Below are positions 48,365-58,219 of a stretch of 62,809 nt of DNA, piece after piece. The notes beneath the pieces were generated by a model. It did no database searches and was not told the DNA's origin. It was given only the letters and a program-made list of their open reading frames with translations. The DNA lies in NCBI RefSeq assembly GCF_000720185.1, contig NZ_JOIY01000062.1, forward strand, positions 1 through 62,809. The letters are read 5' to 3'. The stretch comes from Streptomyces sp. NRRL S-340. Its GTDB lineage: Bacteria > Actinomycetota > Actinomycetes > Streptomycetales > Streptomycetaceae. The position numbers and the translations under genes are program-made. Positions within the stretch are counted from its first letter, which is position 1. The number at the start of each line of letters is the position of its first letter.

Positions 48365-49380
48365 GCCTTCACCAGCCCCTGCCGGGCGGCGCCGCCCAGC
48401 GCCAGGTACACGTCCTCCAGGCTGGGCGTGGTGAGGGTGAAGTCGTCCAGGGCGGCGAAGGCGGCTCCGCCGGTGACCGTGGCGACGACGGCGCGGGCCT
48501 CCTCCGGGGCGAGCCGCAGCGTCCAGCGCCGCCCGGACCGGGCGGCCCGCTCCTGGAGCGCGGCGACCTCCGGGACGTCCAGGGGCGCGCGCTCGCGCCA
48601 CACCAGCTCGACCCGGACCTCGCCGGAGACCCGCTCCTTGAGGCCGGCCGGGGTGTCGCAGGCGATGACCCGCCCCCGGTCGAGGACGGCGACCCGGTCG
48701 AGGACGGTCTCGGCCTCGATGACGTTGTGGGTGACCAGCAGGACGGTGGTGCCGTGCTCGGCACGGCGCCGGTCCACGGCGGACCACACGGCCCGCCGCG
48801 CCACCGGGTCCATGCCGGTGGTGGGCTCGTCGAGCACGAGCAGCGGGCGCTCGCCGACCAGCGCGGCGGCGAAGCAGGCCAGCCGGCGCTGGCCGCCGGA
48901 GAGCTTCTTCAGCGGGCGTCCGGCGATCGGCGCGAGGCCGAGTTCGTCGAGGACGGCGTCGCGCTCGGCCCGGGCCGAACGCACGTCGAGGCCGCGCAGC
49001 CGGCCGGTGGTCTCGGCGGCGAGCGAGACGGTCAGCTCGTCCAGGGCGCTGGACTCCTGCCCGAGGTAGGCGAGGAGGCGGGCGGCCCGCTCGGGGTGGG
49101 CCACGATGTCGTGGCCGAGGATCTCGACGGTGCCGCGGTCGGGGCGCATCAGTCCGGTGAGCTGCCGCACCAGGGTGGACTTCCCGGCGCCGTTCGGGCC
49201 GAGCAGTCCGAAGATCTCACCGCGCCCGACGTCCAGCTCCACCTCGTCGGTGGCCCGCACCTCGGGGGTGCCGGGCGTGCCGCGCCGGCCGCGGGCGGCG
49301 GGATAGGTCTTGGTCAGTCCGCGCACCGCGCACACGACGTCGTCGGTGTGCCGAAGTCCCGGTGCCGTGCGCTCACTCAC
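48361..49380 (-). CDS. ABC transporter ATP-binding protein
   Basis: 339 aa. Walker A GPNGAGKST (61-69), signature LSGGQRR, Walker B LLVLDEPTTG and the switch His in LVTHNV are intact. A C-terminal ~90-residue extension (GEVRVELVWRERAPLDVP onward) is common in DrrA/CcmA-like exporters. It is coupled to the permease gene after it. Confidence 0.95.
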   Translation of the reverse strand: MSERTAPGLRHTDDVVCAVRGLTKTYPAARGRRGTPGTPEVRATDEVELDVGRGEIFGLLGPNGAGKSTLVRQLTGLMRPDRGTVEILGHDIVAHPERAARLLAYLGQESSALDELTVSLAAETTGRLRGLDVRSARAERDAVLDELGLAPIAGRPLKKLSGGQRRLACFAAALVGERPLLVLDEPTTGMDPVARRAVWSAVDRRRAEHGTTVLLVTHNVIEAETVLDRVAVLDRGRVIACDTPAGLKERVSGEVRVELVWRERAPLDVPEVAALQERAARSGRRWTLRLAPEEARAVVATVTGGAAFAALDDFTLTTPSLEDVYLALGGAARQGLVKA

Positions 49381-49463
49381 AAGGGACGAGAGTACGGGGT
49401 CCGCGGCCTTTACTCGTCCTTGGGGCGACCTCTCCCCGTTCCTCCGGGGTTCCCGGGCCGGGG

Positions 49464-50696
49464 TCAGTCGCCCGCCGGGGCGTGCCCGGCCGCCGTGCGG
49501 ACGTCGATCTCCCGCCAGAACCCGGCCCGGATCGCGTACCGGTCGTGCTCGTCGATCTGGTCGTCCTTGTGCGCGAGCAGCCCGAACCGGGCGGCGTAGC
49601 GCAGCAGCTCCCCGTCGATGCGGTGCGGCACGCGGGGGTACATCGACGACAGTTTCTGCAGGTGGGACTGGTCACCGAGGCGTTCCATCCAGCGCCTGGC
49701 GAACACCTGTCCGACCTCGTACGGGTCACCGCCGACGGTCGTGATGTCCTCCTCGCGGTCCGCCCAGCGCTGCTCGGCCGTGGTGAGCTGGGCGAGGGTC
49801 GGCATGGAGGCGGCGTCGGGCGGCTCGGCGGCCACGCCGGGCCGGTCCACCCAGCCCTTGTCCGAGGACCAGCGCAGGGTGGCGGTGGCCGGCTGCCGGT
49901 CGGCCGGCTGGGCGCCGGGGGCGCGCAGGGCGGCGAGGTCCTTGGGGGTGGGGACGCCCTTGGCGGTGACCGGCAGCCGCTCCTCGGTGCCGCTGCGCGC
50001 CCCGGCGGCCACGGTGTGCCGAGGCTCCTCGGCGGGGCGCTCCCGGGTGGCGGACAGGCCGGACTCGGGCAGCGGCGCGGAGAGGATCGCCGCGATCTCG
50101 GGGCGGGGCGCGGGGGGCGGGGCGCAGACGCCGCCGAGTTCCTTGGCGCGGACGGCCTTCGTGATCCAGGTGCGGTCCAGGACGCGGCGCTCGTCGGCCT
50201 CGGCGACCAGGTCCTCGGACTGGTTGTAGTCGCCGTCGGCGGCCTGCACGGCCCACAGGTGGACGGCGACGCCGTGCTCCTTGGCGGCCATCATGCCGGG
50301 CAGCAGATCGCCGTCGCCGGTGACGAGGACGACATCGGAGCAGGCGCGGTTGCGGGCCAGTTCGGTCAGTTCGGCGTGCATCGCGGCGTCCACGCCCTTC
50401 TGCGCCCAGCGTCCGTCGCTGCGGGTGAGCGCGCCGAGCCGGACGGTGACCCGGGGCATCACGCGCAGCCTGCGGTGCTCGGGCTGGGGCACGCGGTCGG
50501 GGGCGCCGTCGAACCAGTAGATGCGCAGCAGCGGCCGCTCGGTCTCGGACTCGGCCTGTTCGCGCAGCCCCTGGATGAGCGCGGTGTGGTCGACGGTGAT
50601 CCGGGACCGTGACGGCTCGCCGGCGAGGAGGCTCGCGGCGGCCCCCAGCAGGTACCCGGCGTCCACCAGGACGATGCAGCGGTCCACGCGATCCAC
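49464..50696 (-). CDS. NYN-domain (PIN-like) protein with C-terminal helical domain
   Basis: 410 aa. The N-terminal ~190 residues are a LabA-type NYN domain, a PIN-like nuclease fold: LVDAGYLLGA (first acidic residue), GVDAAMHAELTELA and VTGDGDLLPGM (further acidic residues). After a Pro/Ala-rich linker the last ~110 residues (PYEVGQVFARRWMERLGDQSHLQKLSSMYPRVPHRIDGELLRYA) look like a winged-helix/LOTUS-type module. Together they suggest an RNA-processing enzyme; the target is unknown. It is monocistronic. Confidence 0.85.
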   Translation of the reverse strand: MDRVDRCIVLVDAGYLLGAAASLLAGEPSRSRITVDHTALIQGLREQAESETERPLLRIYWFDGAPDRVPQPEHRRLRVMPRVTVRLGALTRSDGRWAQKGVDAAMHAELTELARNRACSDVVLVTGDGDLLPGMMAAKEHGVAVHLWAVQAADGDYNQSEDLVAEADERRVLDRTWITKAVRAKELGGVCAPPPAPRPEIAAILSAPLPESGLSATRERPAEEPRHTVAAGARSGTEERLPVTAKGVPTPKDLAALRAPGAQPADRQPATATLRWSSDKGWVDRPGVAAEPPDAASMPTLAQLTTAEQRWADREEDITTVGGDPYEVGQVFARRWMERLGDQSHLQKLSSMYPRVPHRIDGELLRYAARFGLLAHKDDQIDEHDRYAIRAGFWREIDVRTAAGHAPAGD

Positions 50697-50923
50697 CCTC
50701 TTTCCGGGGAGGTTGCTCAGGGAGGTGCTTCGGGCTTCTTTCGAGTCTGCCCGACGGCGCCGGGGTTAACGGCCCGAACTCGATCTTCGGCGTGGCGTTT
50801 CGGGAGTCCGTGGTCCGATGAGCCTTGTTACATACGGTAATTATCCGACATGCGTTCATTGTCGGCGTATGTGAATCTGGTCGCGGCCCTGGCCCCGAGA
50901 TCCCCCACAGGAGGTTGATCACC

Positions 50924-51097
50924 ATGGCCAAGAACCGCAAGCAGGACCGCAGCCGGCAGAAGGCGACCGTGGCCGCGAACGGCCCGCGCGAGACGGAGCA
51001 CTCCGTGTCGGAACCGCAGCCCGAGCACCACGGGCCGCAGCTCAGTCCCACGGACGTGGCCCGCAAGGGCCGGCAGAAGCGCTTCGGCCACAACTGA
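50924..51097 (+). CDS. Small basic hydrophilic protein
   Basis: 57 aa, MAKNRKQDRSRQKATVAANG to RKGRQKRFGHN, very rich in Lys, Arg, Gln and Ser and likely disordered. AGGAGG lies 10 bases before the ATG, and a terminator follows. It is a real gene by these signs and by its conserved style in Streptomyces, but its function is unknown; nucleic-acid binding would fit the charge. Confidence 0.85.
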   Translation: MAKNRKQDRSRQKATVAANGPRETEHSVSEPQPEHHGPQLSPTDVARKGRQKRFGHN

Positions 51098-51137
51098 GGC
51101 CGCGGCGAGGGCCGTCGAGCCGGCCACGGCACCTTCG

Positions 51138-51180
51138 AGGGGCGTACCCGATGCGCACGGGGACGCCCCTCTCCCTTTTC
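51138..51180 (+). terminator. Intrinsic terminator of the small basic gene
   Basis: AGGGGCGT (51138-51145) pairs with ACGCCCCT (51163-51170), followed by the pyrimidine run CTCCCTTTTC. Confidence 0.65.
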
Positions 51181-51210
51181 TGAGACCCGGTTCGCCCCCG
51201 GCGCGCCCGA

Positions 51211-51276
51211 GCCGGCGCCGGGAGCACGACCGCGCAGGCCCGACGGGTCGAGCGCGGTCGTGCTCCCGACGCCGGC
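51211..51276. terminator. Strong bidirectional terminator at the dnaE 3' end
   Basis: 25-bp arms (51211-51235 and 51252-51276) pair with one G-U wobble around a 16-base loop. It lies between the convergent small gene and dnaE, 30 bases from the dnaE stop. Confidence 0.85.
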
Positions 51277-51306
51277 GCGTCCCTTCGGCTCACTCGCCGT
51301 GGCTGG

Positions 51307-54300
51307 TCAGCCCGCCAGGCAGGACGGGCCGAGCAGCACCTTGAGGTCACCGAAGAGGGCGGGGTCGGGCTTGACCCGGTGCCGATCCAGGCGCAGCACC
51401 GTCGTCCTGGACGGGCCCTGGAGCTTGATCCGGACCTCGCTGTCGCCCTTGTGGTGGGTGAGGATCTCGCCGAGGCGGCTGACCATGGGCGGGGTGACGC
51501 GGGTGGCCGGGATGGTGAGGACCACGGGCGCGTTGGTGCCCGCGTTCGACAGGTCGGGGACCTGGAGTTCCATGGCGACCAGGCGCGGCACGTCCTCCCG
51601 CTTGTCGAGGCGTCCCTTGACGAACACCACGGCGTCCTCGACGAGTTGGGTGGACACCAGCTGGTAGGTGGCGGGGAAGAACATGCACTCGATGGAGCCG
51701 GCCAGGTCCTCGACGGTGGCGATCGCCCAGGCGTTGCCCTGCTTGGTCATCTTGCGCTGGAGGCCGGAGATGATGCCGCCGATGGTGACGACCGCGCCGT
51801 CGGCGTGCTCGCCGCCGGTCAGCTGGGCGATGCCCGCGTCGGCCTTGTCGGAGAGCACGTGCTCCAGGCCGAAGAGCGGGTGGTCGGAGACGTAGAGACC
51901 GAGCATCTCGCGTTCCTGGGCGAGCAGGTAGGTCTTGTCCCACTCCTCGGTGGTGAACTCCACGTCGAGGCCGAAGCCGGGCTCGCTGCTGGACTCCTCG
52001 CCCATCCCGCCGAAGAGGTCGAACTGGCCCTCGGCCTCCTTGCGCTTGACCGCGACCACGTTGTCGATCATCGGCTCGTACTGCGCGGTGAGGCCCTTGC
52101 GGGTGTGCCCCATGGTGTCGAAGGCGCCGGCCTTGATCAGCGACTCGGTGGTGCGCTTGTTGCAGACGACGGCCTCGACCTTGTCGAGGTAGTCGGGGAA
52201 GGAGGAGTACTTCCCCTTGGCCTTGCGGCTCCTGATGATCGACTCGACGACGTTCGTGCCGACGTTGCGGACGGCGGAGAGGCCGAAGAGGATCACGTCG
52301 TCGCCCTGGGCGGCGAAGTTCGCCTCCGACTCGTTGACGTTGGGCGGGAGCACCTTGATGCCCATGCGGCGGCACTCGTTGAGGTAGACCGCCGACTTGT
52401 CCTTGTCGTCCTTGACGGAGGTCAGCAGCGCCGCCATGTACTCGGCGGGGTGGTTGGCCTTCAGGTAGGCGGTCCAGTAGGACACCAGGCCGTACGCCGC
52501 CGAGTGCGCCTTGTTGAACGCGTAGCCGGCGAACGGGACCAGGACGTCCCACAGGGCCTGGATGGCCTCGTCGCTGTAGCCGTTCTTCTTCGCGCCGGCC
52601 TGGAAGATGGTGAAGTTCTTCGCCAGCTCGTCGGGCTTCTTCTTGCCCATCACGCGGCGCAGGATGTCGGCCTCGCCGAGCGAGTAGCCGGCGATGATCT
52701 GGGCGGCCTTCTGCACCTGCTCCTGGTAGACGATCAGGCCGTAGGTGACGTCCAGGACCTCCTTCAGGGGCTCTTCCAGCTCCTTGTGGATCGGGGTGAT
52801 CTCCTGGAGGCCGTTCTTGCGCAGCGCGTAGTTGGTGTGCGAGTCCATGCCCATGGGGCCCGGCCGGTACAGCGCGGAGACGGCGGAGATGTCCTCGAAG
52901 TTGTCGGGCTTCATCAGGCGCAGCAGGGAGCGCATGGGGCCGCCGTCGAACTGGAAGACGCCGAGGGTGTCGCCGCGCTGGAGGAGGTCGAAGGTGGTCG
53001 GGTCGTCCAGCGGGAGGCTCAGGAGATCGATGTCGATCCCCTTGTTGGACTTCACCATCTTGACGGCGTCGTCCATGATCGTCAGGTTGCGCAGGCCGAG
53101 GAAGTCCATCTTCAGCAGGCCGAGCGACTCGCAGCTCGGGTAGTCCCACTGGGTGATGGTCACGCCGTCGGTGTGCCGGACCCAGACGGGGACGTGCTCG
53201 GTGATGGTCTCGCTGGACATGATCACGCCGGCGGCGTGCACGCCCATCTGCCGCACCAGGCCCTCGACGCCCTTGGCGGTGTCGATGACCTTCTTCACGT
53301 CCGGCTCGTTCTCGTACATCGAGCGGACCTCGCCGGCCTCCGAGTAGCGGGGGTGCGAGGGGTCGGTGATGCCGTTGAGGTCGATGCCCTTGCCGAGGAC
53401 GTCGGCGGGCATCGCCTTGGTGATGCGGTCGCCCATCGCGTACGGGTAGCCCAGCACGCGCGCGGAGTCCTTGATCGCGTTCTTCGCCTTGATCTTGCCG
53501 TACGTGCCGATCATGGCGACCTTGTCGGCGCCGTACTTCTCCGTGACGTACCTGATCACCTCGACGCGCCTGCGCTCGTCGAAGTCGATGTCGACGTCGG
53601 GCATGGAGACGCGCTCGGGGTTGAGGAACCGCTCGAAGATCAGGCCGTGCGGGATCGGGTCGAGGTCGGTGATGCCCATGGCGTAGGCGACGATCGAGCC
53701 GGCCGCCGAGCCACGGCCGGGGCCGACCGCGATGCCGTTGTTCTTGGCCCACATGATGAAGTCGGCGACGACGAGGAAGTAGCCCGGGAACCCCATCTGG
53801 ATGATGACGTCCATCTCGTACTCGACCTGCTTCTGGCGGTCCTCGGGGATGCCGCCGGGGAAGCGGCGCTCCATGCCGCGCCGGACCTCCTCCTTGAACC
53901 AGGTGACCTCGGTGTAGCCCTCGGGGATGTCGAACTTGGGCATGAGGTCGCGCTTCTCGAACATGCCCGTGGTGTCGACCATCTCCGCGACCAGGAGCGT
54001 GTTGGCGCAGCCCTCCTGCCAGGCGTCCGAGGAGTCGATGGCGTACATCTCGTCCGTGGACTTCAGGTAGTAGCCGGTGCCGTCGAACTTGAAGCGGTCG
54101 GGGTCGGAGAGGTTCTTGCCGGTCTGGATGCACAGCAGGGCGTCGTGGGCGCCGGCCTCGTGCGCGTACGTGTAGTGCGAGTCGTTGGTGACCAGCGGGG
54201 GGATGCCGAGCTTCTTGCCGATGTCCAGCAGGCCGTCGCGGACCCGGTGCTCGATGTCGATGCCGTGGTCCATCAGCTCCAGGAAGTAGCGGTCCTTGCC

Positions 54301-54846
54301 GAAGATGTCCTGGTAGTCGGCGGCGGCCTTCAGCGCCTCGTCGTACTGGCCGAGCCGCAGCCGGGTCTGCACCTCGCCCGAGGGGCAGCCGGTGGAGGCG
54401 ACGATGCCCTTGGACCACTGGGCGATGGTCTCCTTGTCCATGCGGGGCCACTTCTGCAGCCAGCCCTCGGCATAGGCGTCGGAGGAGAGGCGGAAGAGAT
54501 TGTGCAGGCCCTCCCGGTCCACCGCCCACATCGTCTTGTGGGTGTAACCGCCGGAACCGGAGACGTCGTCCCGCTTCTGGTGCGGCTGGCCCCAGCGGAT
54601 CTTGCGCTTGTTGCGCCGGGACTCGGGGGCGACGTAGGCCTCGATGCCGATGATCGGGGTGACCCCGGCCTTCTTCGCGGAGTGGAAGAAGTCGTACGCG
54701 CCGTGCAGGTTGCCGTGGTCGGACATGGCGATGTGCGTCATGCCCATCTCGTTGCACGCGTCGAACATGTCCTTCAGCCGCGCGGCACCGTCCAGCATCG
54801 AGTACTGGGTGTGGACGTGCAGGTGCGTGAACGGCGGCTTCGACAC
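51307..54846 (-). CDS. dnaE: DNA polymerase III alpha subunit
   Basis: 1179 aa, the replicative polymerase of DnaE1 type. The N-terminal PHP domain starts with HLHVHTQYSMLDG (H8, H10, H12), which in actinobacteria keeps metal-binding residues used for proofreading. The polymerase acidic pair is D417 and D419 in MPDVDIDFDE. Finger-domain sequence GPGRGSAAGSIVAYA and the C-terminal OB-fold (GAVVTIGGIISGLQRK) are intact. Length is normal for Streptomyces DnaE. Confidence 0.98.
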   Translation of the reverse strand: MSKPPFTHLHVHTQYSMLDGAARLKDMFDACNEMGMTHIAMSDHGNLHGAYDFFHSAKKAGVTPIIGIEAYVAPESRRNKRKIRWGQPHQKRDDVSGSGGYTHKTMWAVDREGLHNLFRLSSDAYAEGWLQKWPRMDKETIAQWSKGIVASTGCPSGEVQTRLRLGQYDEALKAAADYQDIFGKDRYFLELMDHGIDIEHRVRDGLLDIGKKLGIPPLVTNDSHYTYAHEAGAHDALLCIQTGKNLSDPDRFKFDGTGYYLKSTDEMYAIDSSDAWQEGCANTLLVAEMVDTTGMFEKRDLMPKFDIPEGYTEVTWFKEEVRRGMERRFPGGIPEDRQKQVEYEMDVIIQMGFPGYFLVVADFIMWAKNNGIAVGPGRGSAAGSIVAYAMGITDLDPIPHGLIFERFLNPERVSMPDVDIDFDERRRVEVIRYVTEKYGADKVAMIGTYGKIKAKNAIKDSARVLGYPYAMGDRITKAMPADVLGKGIDLNGITDPSHPRYSEAGEVRSMYENEPDVKKVIDTAKGVEGLVRQMGVHAAGVIMSSETITEHVPVWVRHTDGVTITQWDYPSCESLGLLKMDFLGLRNLTIMDDAVKMVKSNKGIDIDLLSLPLDDPTTFDLLQRGDTLGVFQFDGGPMRSLLRLMKPDNFEDISAVSALYRPGPMGMDSHTNYALRKNGLQEITPIHKELEEPLKEVLDVTYGLIVYQEQVQKAAQIIAGYSLGEADILRRVMGKKKPDELAKNFTIFQAGAKKNGYSDEAIQALWDVLVPFAGYAFNKAHSAAYGLVSYWTAYLKANHPAEYMAALLTSVKDDKDKSAVYLNECRRMGIKVLPPNVNESEANFAAQGDDVILFGLSAVRNVGTNVVESIIRSRKAKGKYSSFPDYLDKVEAVVCNKRTTESLIKAGAFDTMGHTRKGLTAQYEPMIDNVVAVKRKEAEGQFDLFGGMGEESSSEPGFGLDVEFTTEEWDKTYLLAQEREMLGLYVSDHPLFGLEHVLSDKADAGIAQLTGGEHADGAVVTIGGIISGLQRKMTKQGNAWAIATVEDLAGSIECMFFPATYQLVSTQLVEDAVVFVKGRLDKREDVPRLVAMELQVPDLSNAGTNAPVVLTIPATRVTPPMVSRLGEILTHHKGDSEVRIKLQGPSRTTVLRLDRHRVKPDPALFGDLKVLLGPSCLAG

Positions 54847-54927
54847 GGTGCGGCCTCCTGGGGAACGGATCGGCGACGGGCTGCGGACGGTCTGGGGGTC
54901 AGCGTCGAAGTCTATGCCCCGGCACCG

Positions 54928-54950
54928 ACACCCGGCGGCCCGCCGGGTGT
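54928..54950. promoter_or_regulatory. 23-bp perfect palindrome in the dnaE upstream region
   Basis: ACACCCGGCGG-C-CCGCCGGGTGT is perfect over 11-bp arms. It lies 82 bases upstream of dnaE, in the 248-bp region divergent from the DUF2252 gene. The tight centre favours a protein site over an RNA hairpin. Two TCCGTGAC direct repeats follow nearby. Confidence 0.55.
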
Positions 54951-55094
54951 ACCTTCACCGGGATCCGTGACACTGCCGGGGTCCGTGACGCCGGACACGA
55001 GAACCGGGCACTCGGCCGTGACGTCGGACGTTGGTGGAAGGGGAGATCCGTCCCCTCATGTCACGCACCACCCCGTACCAGGAGGCACCCCGCG

Positions 55095-56444
55095 ATGTCG
55101 GTCCCCCAGCTCAGCGACGAGCAGCGCGGCGAGGAGATCCTCTCCGTCTTCGACACCGCCTTCGGCGAGCTGCTGGCGGCCGACCCGGCCGCGTTCCGCG
55201 TGAAGTTCCGGAAGATGGCGTCCTCCGCCTTCGCGTTCTACCGGGGCACGGCGTGCCTCTTCTACCACGACCTGGCCCGGGGGAAGGCGGGGCCGGACGG
55301 CGCGCGGACGGCCGGCGGCCCCTACCTGGACGAGCGCACCTCGCGCGTGTGGATCCACGGTGACCTGCACGCGGAGAACTTCGGCACCTACATGGATTCG
55401 AACGGCCGTCTGGTCTTCAACGTCAACGACTTCGACGAGGCCTACGTCGGCCCCTTCACCTGGGACGTCAAGCGCTTCGCCGCCTCCATCGCCCTGGTGG
55501 GGTACGCGAAGGCGCTCAGCGACCGGCAGATCACGGAACTGGTCACCGTCTACGCGAGCGCCTACCGCGAGCGGATCCACGCCCTGGCCACCGGCGCCAA
55601 GAGCGACGAGGTGCCGCCCTTCACCCTGGACACCGCCGAGGGCCCGCTGCTGGACGCGCTGCGCGACGCCCGCTCGCTCACCCGGTTCTCCCTGCTGGAG
55701 TCGATGACCGAGATCCGCGACTTCGAGCGCCGCTTCGCGCCCGGCGGCGGCTCCATCGAGCTGGACGCCGCCACCCGCTACAAGGTGCTCGCCGCCTTCG
55801 ACGGCTACCTGGAGACGCTCCCGGAGTCGTCGCTGGCCCGCCCGGACTCCTACCGGGTGAAGGACGTCGTGGGCCGCCGGGGCATCGGGATCGGCTCGGC
55901 CGGACTGCCCTCCTACAACATCCTGCTGGAGGGCAACAGCGACGCCCTGGAGAACGACGTCGTGATCTACATCAAGCAGGCCCAGACCCCGGCCGTCTCG
56001 CGGCACGTCACGGACCGGGCGATCCGGGACTACTTCCAGCACGAGGGCCACCGCACGGTGATCTCCCAGCGCGCCCTGCAGGCGCACGCCGACCCGTGGC
56101 TGGGCTGGACCGAGCTGGACGGCGCGGGCCAGCTGGTGGCGGAGGTCTCGCCGTACGCCGTCGACCTGGACTGGGACGACATCGACGACCCGGAGGAGAT
56201 CGCGCAGGTCGTCGCCGACCTCGGCCGGGCCACGGCCACCATGCACGCGGCGGCCGACGACCAGTCCGGCGAGTCCCTGGTGCCGTTCTCCACCGAGCGG
56301 GCGATCGACGCGGCGATCGCCGCCGACGAGGAGGGCTTCGCCCCGCTCCTCGTCGACTTCGCGCACGCCTACGGGGCACGCGCGCGCGGGGACCACCAGA
56401 TCTTCGTCGACCTGTTCCGCAACGGCCGGATCCCGGGTCTGTGA
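55095..56444 (+). CDS. DUF2252 family kinase-like protein
   Basis: 449 aa. The aminoglycoside-phosphotransferase-like fold is suggested by VWIHGDLHAENFGTY (catalytic loop, HGDLHxxN) and the following VFNVNDFDEA (metal-binding NDFD). These are the conserved blocks of DUF2252. A phosphotransfer role is plausible but no substrate is known. GGAGGCACCCCGCG lies before the ATG. It is divergent from dnaE. Confidence 0.87.
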   Translation: MSVPQLSDEQRGEEILSVFDTAFGELLAADPAAFRVKFRKMASSAFAFYRGTACLFYHDLARGKAGPDGARTAGGPYLDERTSRVWIHGDLHAENFGTYMDSNGRLVFNVNDFDEAYVGPFTWDVKRFAASIALVGYAKALSDRQITELVTVYASAYRERIHALATGAKSDEVPPFTLDTAEGPLLDALRDARSLTRFSLLESMTEIRDFERRFAPGGGSIELDAATRYKVLAAFDGYLETLPESSLARPDSYRVKDVVGRRGIGIGSAGLPSYNILLEGNSDALENDVVIYIKQAQTPAVSRHVTDRAIRDYFQHEGHRTVISQRALQAHADPWLGWTELDGAGQLVAEVSPYAVDLDWDDIDDPEEIAQVVADLGRATATMHAAADDQSGESLVPFSTERAIDAAIAADEEGFAPLLVDFAHAYGARARGDHQIFVDLFRNGRIPGL

Positions 56445-56513
56445 CGGGAAGGCCGCTCACAGGGACCCTTTAGGAGCCCCTTACCGGCGGACGTGCCACA
56501 CTCTCCTTCTGCT

Positions 56514-57236
56514 ATGGACATATCCGGGACCCGACTCAGAGCCGTGCGCGCGGCGCTGTTCACGGCGGTGGTCGTGACGCTCAGCACCGCGTCGCACGTC
56601 CTGCTGTCCCGGGTCCCGCTGCCGCTGAACACGGTGGCCTCGGTCGCGGGCGCCGTGTTCGTGCTCGCCTACGCCCTGGCCGGCCGCGAGCGCGGCTTCG
56701 GGCGGATCGCCGCCCTGCTGATCCCGCTGGAGCTGGCGGCCGACACCGTCTTCACCACCGGCCAGCACGTCTGCTACGGCGCAGCAGGCGGCCCGCTCGC
56801 CGGCCCGCTGCGCTCGGTCGGCTGGGACGTCCTGTGCGGCAACGGCACGCACGTCGGCACCCCGCTGGCCCGGATGACCGGCACCGGCACCGACCGGCTC
56901 GCGATGCTGCTCTCCCACGCCGACCCGGCGACCGCCTGGCTGCTGCTCGGCGCGCACGTCGGCGTGGGACTCCTCGCCGCCGGCTGGCTGCACCGCGGCG
57001 AGCGGGCGCTGGCCCAGCTGCTGCGCGCGGTGGCCGCCACCACCTTCCGGCCCCTGCTGATCGCGGTCGCGGTGACCGAGGTCGGCCGCGGTCCCGCGGC
57101 GCACCGGCCCACGCGCCCCGCGCCGCACCGCACCGCCCTGCGCACCCGCCTGCTCGTGCACTCCCTGGGACGACGCGGACCACCGCGCCCGACCGCCCCG
57201 GCCCACCGCCCCGCCCCCGCCCTCGCCCTGGGCTGA
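56514..57236 (+). CDS. Membrane protein of unknown function
   Basis: 240 aa. Four hydrophobic segments (about 8-30, 38-58, 65-85 and 130-155), a periplasmic loop with cysteines (GQHVCYGAAGG; DVLCGNGTHVG), and a Pro/Arg/His-rich C-terminal tail. I do not recognise the family. ATG at 56514 is preferred over GTG at 56493; neither has a strong ribosome binding site. It precedes the DsbA-like gene by 90 bases, and its paired extracytoplasmic cysteines could make it a client. Confidence 0.7.
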   Translation: MDISGTRLRAVRAALFTAVVVTLSTASHVLLSRVPLPLNTVASVAGAVFVLAYALAGRERGFGRIAALLIPLELAADTVFTTGQHVCYGAAGGPLAGPLRSVGWDVLCGNGTHVGTPLARMTGTGTDRLAMLLSHADPATAWLLLGAHVGVGLLAAGWLHRGERALAQLLRAVAATTFRPLLIAVAVTEVGRGPAAHRPTRPAPHRTALRTRLLVHSLGRRGPPRPTAPAHRPAPALALG

Positions 57237-57326
57237 GCGGCGACGGCCGGTCCGGGCCGCCCGGTCCCCCACCACGTCATACGCATCCCGCGCACGAAGC
57301 TGCGCGTCCCACAGGAGAACACCACC

Positions 57327-58145
57327 ATGAGCAAGCGGAACAGCCAGTCGGCGAAGACGGCGGCCCGGGAGCGGCTGCGCGCAGAGCGCGAGCGCGAGGC
57401 CAAGCGCGCCAAGGCCAAGCGGCAGATCACCGTCGCCGCCTCCGTCGTCGTCGTGCTGGCGGCGGCCGGCGGCATCGGCTACGCCGTCGTCCAGGCCAAC
57501 AAGCCCGGCCACTGGGACGCGGTGAAGGACGACAAGGTCGTCGCGCCGGCCAACACCTCGGGCACCGACGGCACGACCGTGATCCTCGGCAAGTCCACCG
57601 CCGCCAAGACCCTCAAGGTCTACGAGGACCCGCGCTGCCCGGTCTGCGCCCAGTTCGAGCAGACCGTCGGCTCGACCCTGAAGAAGGACCTCGACGACGG
57701 CAAGTTCAAGATGCAGTTCATCTCCGGCACCTTCCTCGACGACCACGACCAGGGCGAGGGCTCCAAGAACGCGCTGAGCGCCCTGGGCGCCGCGCTCAAC
57801 GTCAGCCCGGAGGCGTTCCTGGAGTACAAGACCGCGCTCTACTCCGCCAAGTGGCACCCGGACGAGAACGACGACAAGTTCAAGGACGACAGCTACCTGC
57901 TGAAGATCGCGGACACCGTCTCGGCGCTCAAGGGCAACGCCAAGTTCCAGACGGCGGTGAAGAACGGCACGTACGACCCCTGGGCCATGGCGATGTCGAA
58001 GACCTTCGACGACAACAAGGACAAGGTGTCCGGCACCCCGAGCCTGGTCATGGACGGCAAGAAGCTCACCTCGCCCGGCTCGGACAACGCGCCCATGACC
58101 GTGCAGGACTTCACCTCGGTGATCGGCGCCGCGCTGAAGGGCTGA
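57327..58145 (+). CDS. Membrane-anchored DsbA-like thioredoxin-fold protein (second copy)
   Basis: 272 aa. A strongly basic N-terminus (1-32), one membrane helix (33-54) and an extracytoplasmic thioredoxin fold with CPVC in YEDPRCPVCAQFE (about residues 104-107). The cis-Pro loop is VSGTPSLVMDGKK. It has the same architecture as the gene at 25303 but a different dipeptide in the active site, which changes redox potential in this family. AGGAGAA precedes the ATG. Confidence 0.92.
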   Translation: MSKRNSQSAKTAARERLRAEREREAKRAKAKRQITVAASVVVVLAAAGGIGYAVVQANKPGHWDAVKDDKVVAPANTSGTDGTTVILGKSTAAKTLKVYEDPRCPVCAQFEQTVGSTLKKDLDDGKFKMQFISGTFLDDHDQGEGSKNALSALGAALNVSPEAFLEYKTALYSAKWHPDENDDKFKDDSYLLKIADTVSALKGNAKFQTAVKNGTYDPWAMAMSKTFDDNKDKVSGTPSLVMDGKKLTSPGSDNAPMTVQDFTSVIGAALKG

Positions 58146-58219
58146 TCCGGGCGGCCCGGATCCGCGCGGCTCCCCTCGATCCGCGCCGGCCGGGCCGGTT
58201 CACGCCAACCCCTGCCGAA

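Noticed and set aside
51379..55203. 1274-residue plus-strand frame antisense to dnaE
   Set aside because: Same reason: dnaE on the other strand has all family motifs.
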